In this document: piece by piece, positions 44,930 to 54,307 of the stretch | Position numbering within the stretch: the first letter of the stretch is position 1 | Layout: every line of letters begins with the position of its first letter | Assembly: GCF_018798885.1 (NCBI RefSeq) | Contig: NZ_CP076362.1 | Span: forward strand, 248,001-312,000 | DNA length: 64,000 bases | Direction: 5' to 3' | Source: Gemmobacter fulvus | GTDB lineage: Bacteria > Pseudomonadota > Alphaproteobacteria > Rhodobacterales > Rhodobacteraceae | The notes under the pieces: generated by a model | The model's input: only the letters and a program-made list of their open reading frames with translations | Told to the model about the DNA's origin: nothing | The model's database searches: none | Position numbers and translations under genes: made by a program

Positions 44930-45613
44930 TCAGGGCTTGGGTTCGCTAAAGCGCGACGGCGCGCGGATATCGCCGCGCCACATCGACAAGGCTAAGAGGG
45001 TCTCATCCCCGGTCCGCATGGCATGGGGCTGCATTTCATGGTGCAGAAGGAAGGCTCCGGGCGGGCGTGGGGCAAAGGGCGTGTCGTCCACCGCCCAATC
45101 CGCCGTGCCCGCGAGCACCAGATACAGCTCGCGCGCCGGGTGTTCATGCAGCGGATACAGCGTCTGTGGCCCGACGATCACCAACCCCAGCGTGACCTGA
45201 TCCGACGCTTGCACCCCGTCCGGGCCGACCAGATCACAAAAGCCGAAGCGGTCATACAGCCGGGCGTCGCTGTTGCGGTATTTGTTGCGCCACCACAGCC
45301 CCCCGGCCAGCGCCGCCACCGTGCTTGCCAGATGCTGCAACGGCCCCGGTGCCACGGTTTGCAGGGCTGGGTGCAGGAACCGCACCGCAGGCAGTTCGTG
45401 CGCCTGCGGATTGCAGATGGGTGCGGTGACACCGGCCAGCAGCCGCGCCATTTCCGCGCATTCTGCCGCGACCTCGGGCGGGCTGTTGCGCGCGGCGTCA
45501 GAGGTCAGCAGGACCCGCGTCGCGTCGCAAAAAGCCGCCACATCGGCAGGCCAATCGCCCTGCGTCACCAACCCTGCGGCGCCACCCGCGCCTTGCGCCG
45601 GATCCCGGGTCAT
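44930..45613 (-). CDS. DMSP-lyase-family cupin (DddL/DddQ-like)
   Basis: 227-aa cupin. The C-terminal half carries the family pattern LGLVIVGPQTLYPLHEHPARELYLVLAGTADWAVDD with H156, H158, E162 and Y164, and H197 in PHAMRTGDETLLALSMWRGD, the residues that bind metal and start beta-elimination in DddQ/DddL. These enzymes cleave dimethylsulfoniopropionate to dimethyl sulfide and acrylate. The N-terminal 100 residues are helical, as in DddQ. Neighbours are a CoA ligase, CoA-transferase and hydratases, which could handle acrylate, but several family members are not DMSP lyases, so the substrate is open. It overlaps the ligase gene (ATGA). Confidence 0.75.
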   Translation of the reverse strand: MTRDPAQGAGGAAGLVTQGDWPADVAAFCDATRVLLTSDAARNSPPEVAAECAEMARLLAGVTAPICNPQAHELPAVRFLHPALQTVAPGPLQHLASTVAALAGGLWWRNKYRNSDARLYDRFGFCDLVGPDGVQASDQVTLGLVIVGPQTLYPLHEHPARELYLVLAGTADWAVDDTPFAPRPPGAFLLHHEMQPHAMRTGDETLLALSMWRGDIRAPSRFSEPKP

Positions 45614-47232
45614 TGCACCGTCTCCGCTGTGTGCAGCAGTGCGATGGCATGTTCTGCCAGCCGGGTCTTTTGCACCTTGGCGCTGGCGGTCATGCCGATG
45701 TCGTCAAAACTGTCGACGATCCACAGGTGGCGCGGTACCTTGAAACCCGCCATTTCTTCCTTGCTCCAGGCCAACAGGGTGGCGGGATCGGTGGTTGTCT
45801 GCGCGTTCAGAACGACGAAGGCAGCGCAGACCTCGACCAGCCGCGCGTCGGGGACGCCCACGACCTGCGCCTGCTTGACCGCCGGGTGGCGGTGCAGGAT
45901 GTTCTCGACCTCTTCGGGCGAGACGTTCTCGCCACCGACACGGACGATGTTTTTCAACCGGCCCACAAACTCCAGCCGGCCCTCACCGTCCATCCGGCCC
46001 AGATCGCCGGTCAGCAGCCAGCCGTCTGCGGTCAGCGTCTCGGCGGTGCGCTCGGGCATCTCGAAATAGCCCGGCATCACCGACCAGCCCCGCACGCGGA
46101 TCTCGCCAACTTCGCCCGTGGGCAGCACCGCCCCGCAGGCCGGATCGGTGACGACCACCTCAAGCCCCGGCTGTGGCGACATCAGCCCTTTGAAACGCTG
46201 CTCCATCGGCTCCCACCAGGCCGATTGCGCGACATTGGGCGAGGCTTCGGACAGACCATACCCCGACACAACTTCGGTCGCGCCCAGTTCCAGCGCCACG
46301 CGGCGCAGAGCGGTTTCGGCCCCCGCCACCCAGGCCCCGCGCAGGCACAGCTTGCGCGCGGGCCGGTCGGGATGGTTCAGCAGCATCAGCGCCATGGTGT
46401 CATTGCCCGAAAAATGCGTGCAACGCTCCGCTTCCATCAGGCGCAGGGCCTCGGCGGGTTCAAACCGCCGCATGGTGACCAGCGTGGTCAGGTTCTGCAA
46501 ACAGGACAGGATCGACAGCGTGGTGCCCGCAACGTGAAAGAACGGCCGCGCCGAATGGAAACGGTCGCCACAGCGCAGCCCCATCCGCTGACCCGACACG
46601 AAGCCGTTCGCCAGCATCGCGCCCTGCCGCAGCATCACCCCCTTGGGAAAGGCCGTGGTGCCCGAGGTATACTGGATCAGCATCATATCATCGGCGCAGG
46701 CCAGAGCGCCCGGATCGGCCCCCGCCCCGGCCATGAAATCATCCCAGGATCCGCAGGTCGCCGGCACTGTGTCGCCGTCAACCACGACCGTGTGCAGATC
46801 GGGCAAGGCGGCGTCCGGCAGGCCATGATCCAGCCCCGGCGCAATCCGCCGCAGCAAGGCGATGAAATCCGACGACAGCAGCCGGTCGGCGGTGAACAAC
46901 CGCGTCACCCGCGACTGGCGCAGGGCATAGGCAATCTCCTCGGATTTGAGCCGGGTGTTCACCGGAACCGACACCGCGCCCAGCGTGCCAAGTGCCAGAA
47001 ACAGCGTCAGGAACCGGGTGCCATTGCCCAGACAGATGCCGACATGGTCGCCACGCCTGACCCCCGCCACCGCCAGTGCGGCACGCACCCGCGCCACTTC
47101 GGCATCAAGCTCTGCAAAGGTCAGGCGGCCATCGGGAGCGACAATCGCCTCGACCGTGGGGGCCAGGCTGCGCGCGCGGCGCAGGGCCTCGGCCACTGTC
47201 ACCGGGCAGAGGGTTGCGGGATCAAAGTTCAT
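45610..47232 (-). CDS. AMP-dependent acyl-CoA synthetase (FadD/MenE-like)
   Basis: 540-aa adenylate-forming enzyme: acid + ATP + CoA to acyl-CoA. Seen in order: MLIQYTSGTTAFPKGVMLRQGA (ATP loop), VSGYGLSEASPNVAQ, LLTGDLGRMDGEGRLEFVGRLKNIVRVGGENVSPEEVENILHRHP (hinge and core motif), and a C-terminal lysine in TASAKVQKTRL. The start at 47232 overlaps the hydratase stop as ATGA; 50 upstream codons have no similarity. Chain length preference cannot be read. It probably activates an acid made in this operon. Confidence 0.9.
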   Translation of the reverse strand: MNFDPATLCPVTVAEALRRARSLAPTVEAIVAPDGRLTFAELDAEVARVRAALAVAGVRRGDHVGICLGNGTRFLTLFLALGTLGAVSVPVNTRLKSEEIAYALRQSRVTRLFTADRLLSSDFIALLRRIAPGLDHGLPDAALPDLHTVVVDGDTVPATCGSWDDFMAGAGADPGALACADDMMLIQYTSGTTAFPKGVMLRQGAMLANGFVSGQRMGLRCGDRFHSARPFFHVAGTTLSILSCLQNLTTLVTMRRFEPAEALRLMEAERCTHFSGNDTMALMLLNHPDRPARKLCLRGAWVAGAETALRRVALELGATEVVSGYGLSEASPNVAQSAWWEPMEQRFKGLMSPQPGLEVVVTDPACGAVLPTGEVGEIRVRGWSVMPGYFEMPERTAETLTADGWLLTGDLGRMDGEGRLEFVGRLKNIVRVGGENVSPEEVENILHRHPAVKQAQVVGVPDARLVEVCAAFVVLNAQTTTDPATLLAWSKEEMAGFKVPRHLWIVDSFDDIGMTASAKVQKTRLAEHAIALLHTAETVQ

Positions 47233-48005
47233 GCCCCTGCCTCCTTCTTGCCCGACCCGACGATCCCGGAAAAGCGGGCGACGCCGCCGCGCCAATCGCT
47301 TTGTTGCAGGTTGCGTTCGATGGCCGACATCTCGATGGCGATGCCGCTTGCCAGATCGGTGCGGCTGCCCTGATCCACGCAATGTTTGGTCAGGCGCATT
47401 GCCAGCGCGGGCGCTGCCAGAATACGGTCAACCACCGCCTCGACTTCACTGGCCAGCGACGCGGAGGGGACCAGCCGCGCGACGAGGCCAAGCGCCAGCG
47501 CCTCATCCGCCGCCATGACGCGGCCCGTATACAAAAGTTCCTTGGCACGACCGACGCCGATGGCCCGTTGCAGCCGCTGCGTCGCGCCGACCGTGCCCCA
47601 TTGGGGTTCAGGAAACCGGAAGCTTGCCGCATCGGAGGCGATAATGAAATCACAGCTCATCGCGATTTCCCCGCCTGATCCCACCAAAGCACCCTGCACG
47701 ACGCAGACCACAGGCACGGCACAAGCCGCAATGCAATCATAGGCCCGGAACGAGGCACGGCGACGGGCCATCACCCAGGCTTCATCCCGGCCCTCGCGTT
47801 CCTTCATGTCGGCCCCGGCGCAGAACACCGGCCCCTCGGCCGACAGCACGACAATGGCGATCTCGGGCGTGCGCGCGATGGTGTCAAAGGCGGTGATCAG
47901 CTCTTTGCACATCTGCAAATTCAGCGCGTTCCGGGCTGCGGGCCGCGACAGGATCACATCGGCGCGCCGGTCGGACAGGCGCAGGGTCACAAGGGGGTGG
48001 CTCAC
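47229..48005 (-). CDS. Enoyl-CoA hydratase/isomerase-family protein
   Basis: 258-aa crotonase. Seen: RPAARNALNLQMCKELITAFD, oxyanion loop FCAGADMKEREGRD, and the second loop GALVGSGGEIAMSCDFIIASDAASFRFPEPQWGTVGATQRLQRAIG. One of the two usual catalytic glutamates is present (G-S-G-G-E), so hydration or isomerisation is plausible. It overlaps both neighbours by ATGA. With the second hydratase at 49189-49917 it may handle a different step on the same CoA thioester. Confidence 0.87.
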   Translation of the reverse strand: MSHPLVTLRLSDRRADVILSRPAARNALNLQMCKELITAFDTIARTPEIAIVVLSAEGPVFCAGADMKEREGRDEAWVMARRRASFRAYDCIAACAVPVVCVVQGALVGSGGEIAMSCDFIIASDAASFRFPEPQWGTVGATQRLQRAIGVGRAKELLYTGRVMAADEALALGLVARLVPSASLASEVEAVVDRILAAPALAMRLTKHCVDQGSRTDLASGIAIEMSAIERNLQQSDWRGGVARFSGIVGSGKKEAGA

Positions 48006-49192
48006 GCTACGGCTCCTTTGCGGAAAAGTGCGTCGATTTCATCTTCGGTCAGGTCCAGCTCCTTCGACAGGATCTGGCGCGAATGTTCGCCCAGCTGTGG
48101 CGGGGGGGAAAACCGCGCCGCGTCCCAGCCAGACAGAAGCGCCGGATTGCGCAGACCGGGCGTCGCGCCCCGGCCCGGCACATCGAAATGGTCAATCATC
48201 TCGCGCGCCTGCGTATGCGGATCGTTCAGGATTTCGGGCACGGTGTTCACCTCGCCCGCCGGGACACCACGCGCGCGCAGGGCCTCGGCCAGTTCTGCGC
48301 GGTCGCGTGCGGCAATAGCCTCCCGCAGCGCGGCCTCCACCGCATCACGGCGACGGACGCGGTGACGGTTCCGGGCCAGTTCGGCATCGGCCAGCAGGGC
48401 ATCCAGGCCCAGTTCGGCACAAAGCGGTTCCCAATGCTGGTCCGAGGCGCTGATGAACAGCCAGCCGCCATCGCGGCAGGCATAGGCGGCGCTTGGCACC
48501 CGGCCCAGATGCCCGGTGCCGGTGCGGGTCGGCGTCTCGCCCAAGGCAAAATACCGCGCGGCAGGCAGCCCCAGCAGACTGACCTGCACATCCATCATCG
48601 ACAGATCGACATGGGTTCCCCGCCCCGACTGCGCCCGCCCCATCAGCCCGGTCAGCACCGAAATCGCAATCCACAGCCCCGAGGTCAGATCGGCAAAGGG
48701 CAACCCCACCTTGGCAGGCGGGCCGTCCGGCTGGCCCGTCAGGTCAATCGCCCCCGACAGCGCCTGAAAGATCGTGTCATAGCCCTTGCGGTTGCGGTAA
48801 GGCCCGCTCTGCCCGAACCCGGTGTTCGAGACATAGACCAACCCCGGATTGACCGCCGACAGCGCGGCGTAATCCAGACCGTATTTCGCCATTTCACCGG
48901 GCAGGAAATTTTCGACCACCACATCGGTTCCGGCGGCCAGATCGAAAGCCAGCTTGCGGCCCTCGGGCGATTTCAGATCCAGCGCGATGGACCGTTTGCC
49001 GCGATTGAAGGCGCTGTAATAGGCGCTGGGGCCATCCTGAAAATGCGGCTCGAAGGTGCGGCTTTCGTCGCCGGTGCCGGGACGTTCGACCTTGGTCACC
49101 TCGGCGCCATAGTCGGCGAGGATCTGCGTGGCCATCGGCCCCGCCAGCACGCGCGAGAAATCCAGCACGCGGATGCCATCAAGCGGCCTCAT
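48002..49192 (-). CDS. CaiB/BaiF-type (class III) CoA-transferase
   Basis: 396-aa family III CoA-transferase. N-terminus MRPLDGIRVLDFSRVLAGPMATQILADYGAEVTKVERPGTGDESR is classical; the catalytic aspartate lies in THVDLSMMDVQVSLL (about residue 200). These enzymes move CoA between acids (carnitine, oxalate, succinate and others); DddD, a DMSP enzyme, carries two such domains, but here there is one. It overlaps neighbouring genes on both sides by ATGA. Confidence 0.92.
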   Translation of the reverse strand: MRPLDGIRVLDFSRVLAGPMATQILADYGAEVTKVERPGTGDESRTFEPHFQDGPSAYYSAFNRGKRSIALDLKSPEGRKLAFDLAAGTDVVVENFLPGEMAKYGLDYAALSAVNPGLVYVSNTGFGQSGPYRNRKGYDTIFQALSGAIDLTGQPDGPPAKVGLPFADLTSGLWIAISVLTGLMGRAQSGRGTHVDLSMMDVQVSLLGLPAARYFALGETPTRTGTGHLGRVPSAAYACRDGGWLFISASDQHWEPLCAELGLDALLADAELARNRHRVRRRDAVEAALREAIAARDRAELAEALRARGVPAGEVNTVPEILNDPHTQAREMIDHFDVPGRGATPGLRNPALLSGWDAARFSPPPQLGEHSRQILSKELDLTEDEIDALFRKGAVA

Positions 49193-49917
49193 GGCTTCGG
49201 CTCCCGGAACGAGCGCATCATGGCGTTCACGTCGCGCCCGACCTGCATCGCCGCCTCGGTCGGCAGGTCTGACACGCGATAAAATAGCTGCTTGGCGGCC
49301 CGCATGGCGCGCGGTTCGGCGGCGGCCCAGGCCTCGGCGATGGTGAGGGCCTCGGCCAGCGGGTCGTCTGCGATGCGGTTGGCCAGCCCCAGCGCCAGCG
49401 CCTCATCCGCGCCGATCAGGCGGCCAAGGCTGATCATCTCGAACGCCTGTTTACGGCCCAGCCCGCGCACCAGCCCGGTCATCACCAGCGCCGGAACAAT
49501 GGAGTGCTTGACCTCGGGGTAGCCGAATTTCAGGTCACGACCCACCACCGTCATGTCACAGCCGATCGCCAACCCCGCGCCACCGCCCACCGCCGGGCCC
49601 TGCGCCGCCGCAACAACCGGCTTGGAAATCTGGCTCATCACCATCTGCACCCGGCAGGTCAGATCGGCGCGTTTGATGACCGCATCGGATTGGTCGGGCG
49701 TCAGATGCCGGAACTCTGCCAGATCCGCCCCGGCGCAGAAGGCGCGCCCTGCCCCGGCCAGAACCACCGCGCGAATGTGTGTCGCGGCGTCGGCCTCCAG
49801 CATCGCGTCCAGCACGCCCTGCGTCAGCGCGGTGTTCAGCGCATTCATCTTCTCGGGGCGGTTCAGTGTCAGGATGCGCACCGCGCCACGGTCTTCTTTC
49901 AGGACCAGATTTTCCAC
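49189..49917 (-). CDS. Enoyl-CoA hydratase/isomerase-family protein
   Basis: 242-aa crotonase. Seen: RPEKMNALNTALTQGVLDAM, oxyanion loop FCAGADLAEFRHLT and GPAVGGGAGLAIGCDMTVVGRDLKFGYPEVKHSIVPALVM. In the second loop the first glutamate is replaced (GGGAGLA), so this copy may be an isomerase or hydrolase rather than a hydratase. GTG at 49917 follows GGAGAC and sits next to the stop of the lyase gene; the longer frame from 49947 is less likely. Confidence 0.85.
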   Translation of the reverse strand: MENLVLKEDRGAVRILTLNRPEKMNALNTALTQGVLDAMLEADAATHIRAVVLAGAGRAFCAGADLAEFRHLTPDQSDAVIKRADLTCRVQMVMSQISKPVVAAAQGPAVGGGAGLAIGCDMTVVGRDLKFGYPEVKHSIVPALVMTGLVRGLGRKQAFEMISLGRLIGADEALALGLANRIADDPLAEALTIAEAWAAAEPRAMRAAKQLFYRVSDLPTEAAMQVGRDVNAMMRSFREPKP

Positions 49918-49918
49918 G

Positions 49919-50857
49919 TCAGACTGTCTCCGCTTGCATGGGTGCAAAGGCCCCGGCCCGCGCCACCCGGCTGTTCAGGTTTCTGCCAAGCGCCGCCTCG
50001 CAGGCGGCTGACGCTTGCATCATCAGATCAAGGTCGATTCCGTGGTTCAGATTTTCACGATCCAGCAGCGCGACCAAATCCTCGGTTGCAACATTGCCAG
50101 TTTCGCCCTGCCCGTAGGAAATCTGCCGGGGATGGCCACCGACCCCCCCCATGGCGCTGTCGAAATCGACGCAGTCGGCCTCAAGCGCGGCCATGCAATT
50201 GGCGATACCTGCGCCACGGGTGTCGTGGAAATGTGCCACCGGCACGATGCCCGGCACCTCTGCGGCCAACCGCCGGAACAGATGCCGCACCCGCGCGGGC
50301 GAAGCGCTGCCAACCGTGTCGCCCACCGCCAGCAGCGCCGCGCCCAGGTCGGCGAAACGCGCCGCATCCTCGATGACACGGCCGGGGTCAACCTCGCCTT
50401 CGAACGGGCAGCCAAGCGCCATCGAGATCACGCCGACCAGCCGGACCCTGCCGCGCGCCAGAGCCGCCATCTGTTCGACCCGTTGCCATTGTTCGGCCCG
50501 CGTGGTCCGAAGGTTGCGCGCCGTATGGCTTTCGGTGGCCGAGACCAGCAGGCTCAGTTCATTCGCGCCATGCCCCGCCGCCTGATCGGCCAGCGCCCGA
50601 TCCACCGCACGCTGATTGGGACAGGTGGCCTTGTACCAGACGCCAGCCCGACGCGGCATCTGCCGCAGCAGATCGCTCGCATCGGCAAAGGCCGGAACCT
50701 GACCGGGGTGGCTATAGCTGGTCGCTTCGATGCGGGGGAATCCTGCGGCGGCGAACAGGCCGATCAGCCGGGCCTTGGTGCCGGTATCCGGCACCTGATC
50801 CTCGTGCTGCAACCCGTCCCGCGCAAAGCATTCGCAGATGGTGAGTCTTGCGCTCAT
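49919..50857 (-). CDS. HMG-CoA lyase-like DRE-TIM metallolyase with altered active-site loop
   Basis: 312-aa aldolase-type barrel. Metal site intact: CECFARDGLQHED (Asp), and HFHDTRGAG (two His). ATG at 50857 has GGAGGGA ahead and is the first gene of the long operon. The loop that carries the catalytic cysteine in HMG-CoA lyases (GGCPYA-x-GASGN) reads GGHPRQISYGQGETGNVATEDL here, with His for Cys and extra residues. So it likely acts on a different 3-hydroxy-acid CoA ester or condenses rather than cleaves. It works with the hydratases and CoA-transferase encoded next. Confidence 0.82.
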   Translation of the reverse strand: MSARLTICECFARDGLQHEDQVPDTGTKARLIGLFAAAGFPRIEATSYSHPGQVPAFADASDLLRQMPRRAGVWYKATCPNQRAVDRALADQAAGHGANELSLLVSATESHTARNLRTTRAEQWQRVEQMAALARGRVRLVGVISMALGCPFEGEVDPGRVIEDAARFADLGAALLAVGDTVGSASPARVRHLFRRLAAEVPGIVPVAHFHDTRGAGIANCMAALEADCVDFDSAMGGVGGHPRQISYGQGETGNVATEDLVALLDRENLNHGIDLDLMMQASAACEAALGRNLNSRVARAGAFAPMQAETV

Positions 50858-51017
50858 CTGATCTCCCTCCATATAGTTAATTCTTGCAACAATATTGATG
50901 CTTGAGTCAACCTAAATTTGACGAGGAGGCGATATCTGTTCTGCACCTCTGCCCACCAGACTAGACCAGGCCCGGCTTCAGGTGGTGGCGGTGATGTGCC
51001 GGATATTGCGATCTGCA

Positions 51018-51049
51018 CGCGGCAAAGCCGCCCGCGATGACGGGCGGCT
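51018..51049 (-). terminator. Terminator after the BetA-like dehydrogenase gene
   Basis: AGCCGCCCG (51026-51034) and CGGGCGGCT (51041-51049) pair perfectly over a 6-base loop. On the minus strand the stem ends in a short T-run (GGCTTTG). It lies about 80 bases past the dehydrogenase stop and isolates that operon from the next one. Confidence 0.58.
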
Positions 51050-51126
51050 CTATCCGAGACGCGACAGGATCTTGATCAGGTTCGGCGGGCCGAGGGGCGG
51101 TGCGCCAGTCCAGACGACAAGCCCCT

Positions 51127-52812
51127 CTATCTGTCCAGCCGCCGCAGCGGCGCAGCGCTGCGCTGGCTGACGCCGGTGCCCGGCGCGATGCCGACGGCGG
51201 CATTCGAGGGCGCCAGCAGCGGGCGGCCCCGGATCATGTCGGCGCCGCGTTCGGCCAGCATGATGGTGGGGGCATTGAGGTTGGCATTGGGTTCGGTCGG
51301 AAACACCGAACTGTCGATCACCCGCAGGCCGTCAAGCCCACGCACGCGCAATTCACTGTCCACCACCGCCAGCGCATCTTCGCCCATCCGGCAGGTGCCG
51401 CAGGGGTGATAGGTGCTTTCCATGGTCTGCCGCACGAAAGCGTCGATCTCTTCATCGCTCTGCACCTCGGGGCCGGGGGCGATTTCTGTCGCGCGATACC
51501 GGTCCATCGCGGGCTGGGCGATGATTTCACGGGTCAGGCGCAGGCAGCGGCGAAAGCCCTCGCGGTCTTCCTCGCGGTCAAGGTAGTTGAACAGGATATC
51601 GGGATGGTCATTCGGATCCCCGCTGCGCAGCCGGACATGGCCGCGGCTCTTGGGTTTGTTCGGTCCGGTCAGCACCATGAAACCATGGCCTTTCAGCGGC
51701 TTCTTGCCATCATAGCGCATGGCGGCGGGCAGGAAGTGGAACTGGATGTCGGGCCAGGCCAGCGCCGCGTCAGAGCGGATGAAGCCACCCGCCTCGAAAT
51801 GGTTGCTCACCCCCAGCCCCCGTTTGAACAGCAGCCATTCGACCCCGATCAGGAATTTGCTGAACAGGCCCATCTTGCCGTTCAGGGTGATCGGCTCCTT
51901 GCAGGCATATTGGATATAGACCTCGGAATGGTCTTGCAGGTTTTCACCCACGCCGGGCAGATCATGCAGCACCGCGACACCCGCCTGTTGCAGCACCGCC
52001 CCCGGCCCGATGCCAGAGCGTTGCAGCAGATGCGGCGAGCCGATGGGGCCGGCCGACACAATGACCTCGCGGTTGCAATGGGCGATCTGGCGCGTGCCGT
52101 CAGCCTCATATTCCACCCCGATGGCGCGTTTTCCCTCCAGCAGGATACGGCGGGTCATGGCGTGGGTGATGACCGTGAGGTTCGGGCGGTGCATCGCCGG
52201 GCGCAGATAGGCATTGGCGGTGGACCAGCGCACCCCGTCCTTCACCGTCATGTGCATCGCGCCGAAGCCTTCCTGCATATGGCCGTTGGGATCGTCGGTC
52301 TTGATGTAACCGGCCTGATGCCCGGCCTCGACGAAAGCGCCGTAGAGCGGGTTCTTCATCCTGTTGCCCGCATTGGTGGCCAGCGGTCCGTCAGCGCCGC
52401 GATAGCTGTCGCCGCCCTCGGCCCAGGTTTCGGCGCGCTGGAAATAGGGCAGGCAATGAGCATAGCCCCAGCCCCGCGCACCCTGCTCCTCCCATTCGTC
52501 GAAATCATGGGCGTGGCCGCGCATATAGACCAGACCGTTGATCGAGGACGACCCACCCAGCACCTTGCCGCGCGGACAATGGATGCGGCGGCCATCAAGG
52601 CCCGGTTCGGGCAGGGTTTCATATTTCCAGTTGTATTTCGTGCCATTCATCGGGATCGACAGCGCCGTGGGCATCTGGATGAAGATGCTGCGGTCACTGC
52701 CGCCGAATTCCAGCACCAGCACCGACACCATCGGGTCTTCGCTGAGCCGGTTCGCCAGAACACAGCCAGCCGAGCCCGCGCCAATGATGATGTAATCGAA
52801 CGTGTCCGGCAT
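51127..52812 (-). CDS. Choline dehydrogenase-like GMC oxidoreductase (BetA/DddA type)
   Basis: 561-aa FAD enzyme. ADP-binding motif [23 protein letters not shown] at the start, GMC signature 1 [27 protein letters not shown], signature 2 [18 protein letters not shown], catalytic-histidine region [12 protein letters not shown], and C-terminal [17 protein letters not shown]. Family members oxidise choline to betaine (BetA) or 3-hydroxypropionate to the semialdehyde (DddA of the DMSP route). Neighbours do not include betB, so choline is not certain. Last gene of the ureohydrolase-NCS1 operon. Confidence 0.92.
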   Translation of the reverse strand: MPDTFDYIIIGAGSAGCVLANRLSEDPMVSVLVLEFGGSDRSIFIQMPTALSIPMNGTKYNWKYETLPEPGLDGRRIHCPRGKVLGGSSSINGLVYMRGHAHDFDEWEEQGARGWGYAHCLPYFQRAETWAEGGDSYRGADGPLATNAGNRMKNPLYGAFVEAGHQAGYIKTDDPNGHMQEGFGAMHMTVKDGVRWSTANAYLRPAMHRPNLTVITHAMTRRILLEGKRAIGVEYEADGTRQIAHCNREVIVSAGPIGSPHLLQRSGIGPGAVLQQAGVAVLHDLPGVGENLQDHSEVYIQYACKEPITLNGKMGLFSKFLIGVEWLLFKRGLGVSNHFEAGGFIRSDAALAWPDIQFHFLPAAMRYDGKKPLKGHGFMVLTGPNKPKSRGHVRLRSGDPNDHPDILFNYLDREEDREGFRRCLRLTREIIAQPAMDRYRATEIAPGPEVQSDEEIDAFVRQTMESTYHPCGTCRMGEDALAVVDSELRVRGLDGLRVIDSSVFPTEPNANLNAPTIMLAERGADMIRGRPLLAPSNAAVGIAPGTGVSQRSAAPLRRLDR

Positions 52813-52845
52813 GGGCGTGCTCCTGATCTGTCATGGGGTAGAGGG

Positions 52846-52869
52846 GGGGAAGGCACGCGGGCCTTCCCC
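52846..52869 (-). repeat. Intercistronic hairpin
   Basis: GGGGAAGGC (52846-52854) pairs with GCCTTCCCC (52861-52869), 6-base loop, between the permease stop and the dehydrogenase start. No T-run follows, so it more likely stabilises mRNA ends than ends transcription. Confidence 0.5.
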
Positions 52870-52881
52870 GGTAGCGGTGCG

Positions 52882-54306
52882 TCAGGCCCTGGGGTAGGCA
52901 CCCCAGCCGGCGGCGCGGGCAAAGGCCTTGGTCAGCCCGAAATGGACCAGACCGGCGGCAAGGCAGGACGGGATCGACGCGGTGAGATATTTGAACACCG
53001 CGGCGCTTTCGAGGGTTTGCGGGTTGAAGATCCAGACATAGACCACGAAGCCCACCGCCAGCGCGCAGAGCCCGATCGGGTTGAACCCGCCAAGGAACCG
53101 GTAGGGCGAACGGTCATCGGGCGCATGCAGGCCACGCAGGTCAAGCTTCTGGCGGCGCAGGAAGAAATAGTCGGCGATGCCGATACCCGCCAGCGCACTG
53201 TTCAGCGCCGAGGTCCAGACCAGAAAGATGAAGAAGCCGTCATACATGCCGGGAAAGAACAGCACGAGGATCAGCGGGATCACACAGAACAGCCCGAGGA
53301 TCACCTCCCAGCGCAGCTTGCGCAGACCCTCGGTGCCGACCTGACGCAGCCCGACAATCGAGGTGTAGAGGATATTGGCCATCGAGGTGATATTGGCGAA
53401 GGCAACGAAGCCAAGCGCAATCAGGCCGACGGCCAGCCCGCCGATCTGGGTCATCCAGATGGTGGGATCACTTTGGCCAAGCGCGACGGCGGCCAGCAGG
53501 CCGACGATCTCGCCCAGGGCGGCGGCGCCGAAGATGCCGAGGATATTGGGCCAGAAGGCGGTGCGTTCCGTCTTGGTCAGCCGCCCGAGATTGCCGATAT
53601 AAGGCCACCAGGAAAACCCGGCGGCGAGGTTGACCTCGATGGCGATGATGAAGTTCAGGGTGCTATCCTCGAACGGCGGCGCGAGGGCCGGCATCGCCAT
53701 CAGATCAGCAAAGCTGTGCTTGCTGAGCAGCAGATAGAGCATCCAGACCATCAGCACCGCCAAGGCGGGCGACACCACCATGTTGAAGATCTTGATCGAG
53801 GTCGGGCCCCTGGCCACGATGAACCAGGTCAGCAGGATCGCACCAAGGGCGGCAATCGTCATTTTCACGCCAGTGGGCGAGGCTTCGGTGCTGCCGACAA
53901 TGGCGGTCAGCCCGTCGATGGAGCGGCCGAACATCATCGCCAGCACCGCAAGCCAGCCCATGGTCAGGAACACCACCGCCAGCACATAGACGAGGCGGCT
54001 GCCATGGGTGCCGAACTGGCTGCGCAGGGCGATGAACTGCTCGATGCCGTATTTTCCGGCAGGCGCGCAGGTGGCAAGCGCGGTCAGCACCACGCCGATG
54101 ATATTGCCGATGACGATGGCGGCGATGCCTTCCTTCGGGCCGACGAAAAGCCCGACCGCGCCGCCGATCAGAAAGGCCCAGGTGGCAATCGCCAGTGCGG
54201 CATTGGCATAGGAGAACTCCCAGAAGCCCCAGAGCCGTTCGGCGGGCAGCAAGGGCGCATCGCCACGTTCCGCCGCAGCCCGGAAATCTGCTGTGATTTT
54301 GGCCAT
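52882..54306 (-). CDS. NCS1-family permease
   Basis: 474-aa, 12-segment symporter of the nucleobase:cation NCS1 family. N-terminal PLLPAERLWGFWEFSYANAALAIATWAFLIGG corresponds to segment 1; GKYGIEQFIALRSQFGTHGSRLVYVLAVVFLTMGWLAVLAMMFGRS to segment 3; FSWWPYIGNLGRLTKTERTAFWPNILGIFGAAALGEIVGLLA to segments 6-8. Substrates in the family include cytosine, purines, allantoin and hydantoins, so a guanidino or ureido compound fits its neighbours. ATG at 54306 lies one base past the stop of a 56-aa membrane protein. Confidence 0.88.
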   Translation of the reverse strand: MAKITADFRAAAERGDAPLLPAERLWGFWEFSYANAALAIATWAFLIGGAVGLFVGPKEGIAAIVIGNIIGVVLTALATCAPAGKYGIEQFIALRSQFGTHGSRLVYVLAVVFLTMGWLAVLAMMFGRSIDGLTAIVGSTEASPTGVKMTIAALGAILLTWFIVARGPTSIKIFNMVVSPALAVLMVWMLYLLLSKHSFADLMAMPALAPPFEDSTLNFIIAIEVNLAAGFSWWPYIGNLGRLTKTERTAFWPNILGIFGAAALGEIVGLLAAVALGQSDPTIWMTQIGGLAVGLIALGFVAFANITSMANILYTSIVGLRQVGTEGLRKLRWEVILGLFCVIPLILVLFFPGMYDGFFIFLVWTSALNSALAGIGIADYFFLRRQKLDLRGLHAPDDRSPYRFLGGFNPIGLCALAVGFVVYVWIFNPQTLESAAVFKYLTASIPSCLAAGLVHFGLTKAFARAAGWGAYPRA

Positions 54307-54307
54307 C

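Noticed and set aside
44930-45613. Naming the cupin dddQ or dddL outright
   Set aside because: The metal and catalytic residues fit, but the family holds non-DMSP members and neighbours differ from known ddd clusters.
51127-52812. Naming the GMC oxidoreductase betA as part of a choline-betaine operon
   Set aside because: No betB, betI or choline transporter is adjacent; the neighbours point to another pathway.
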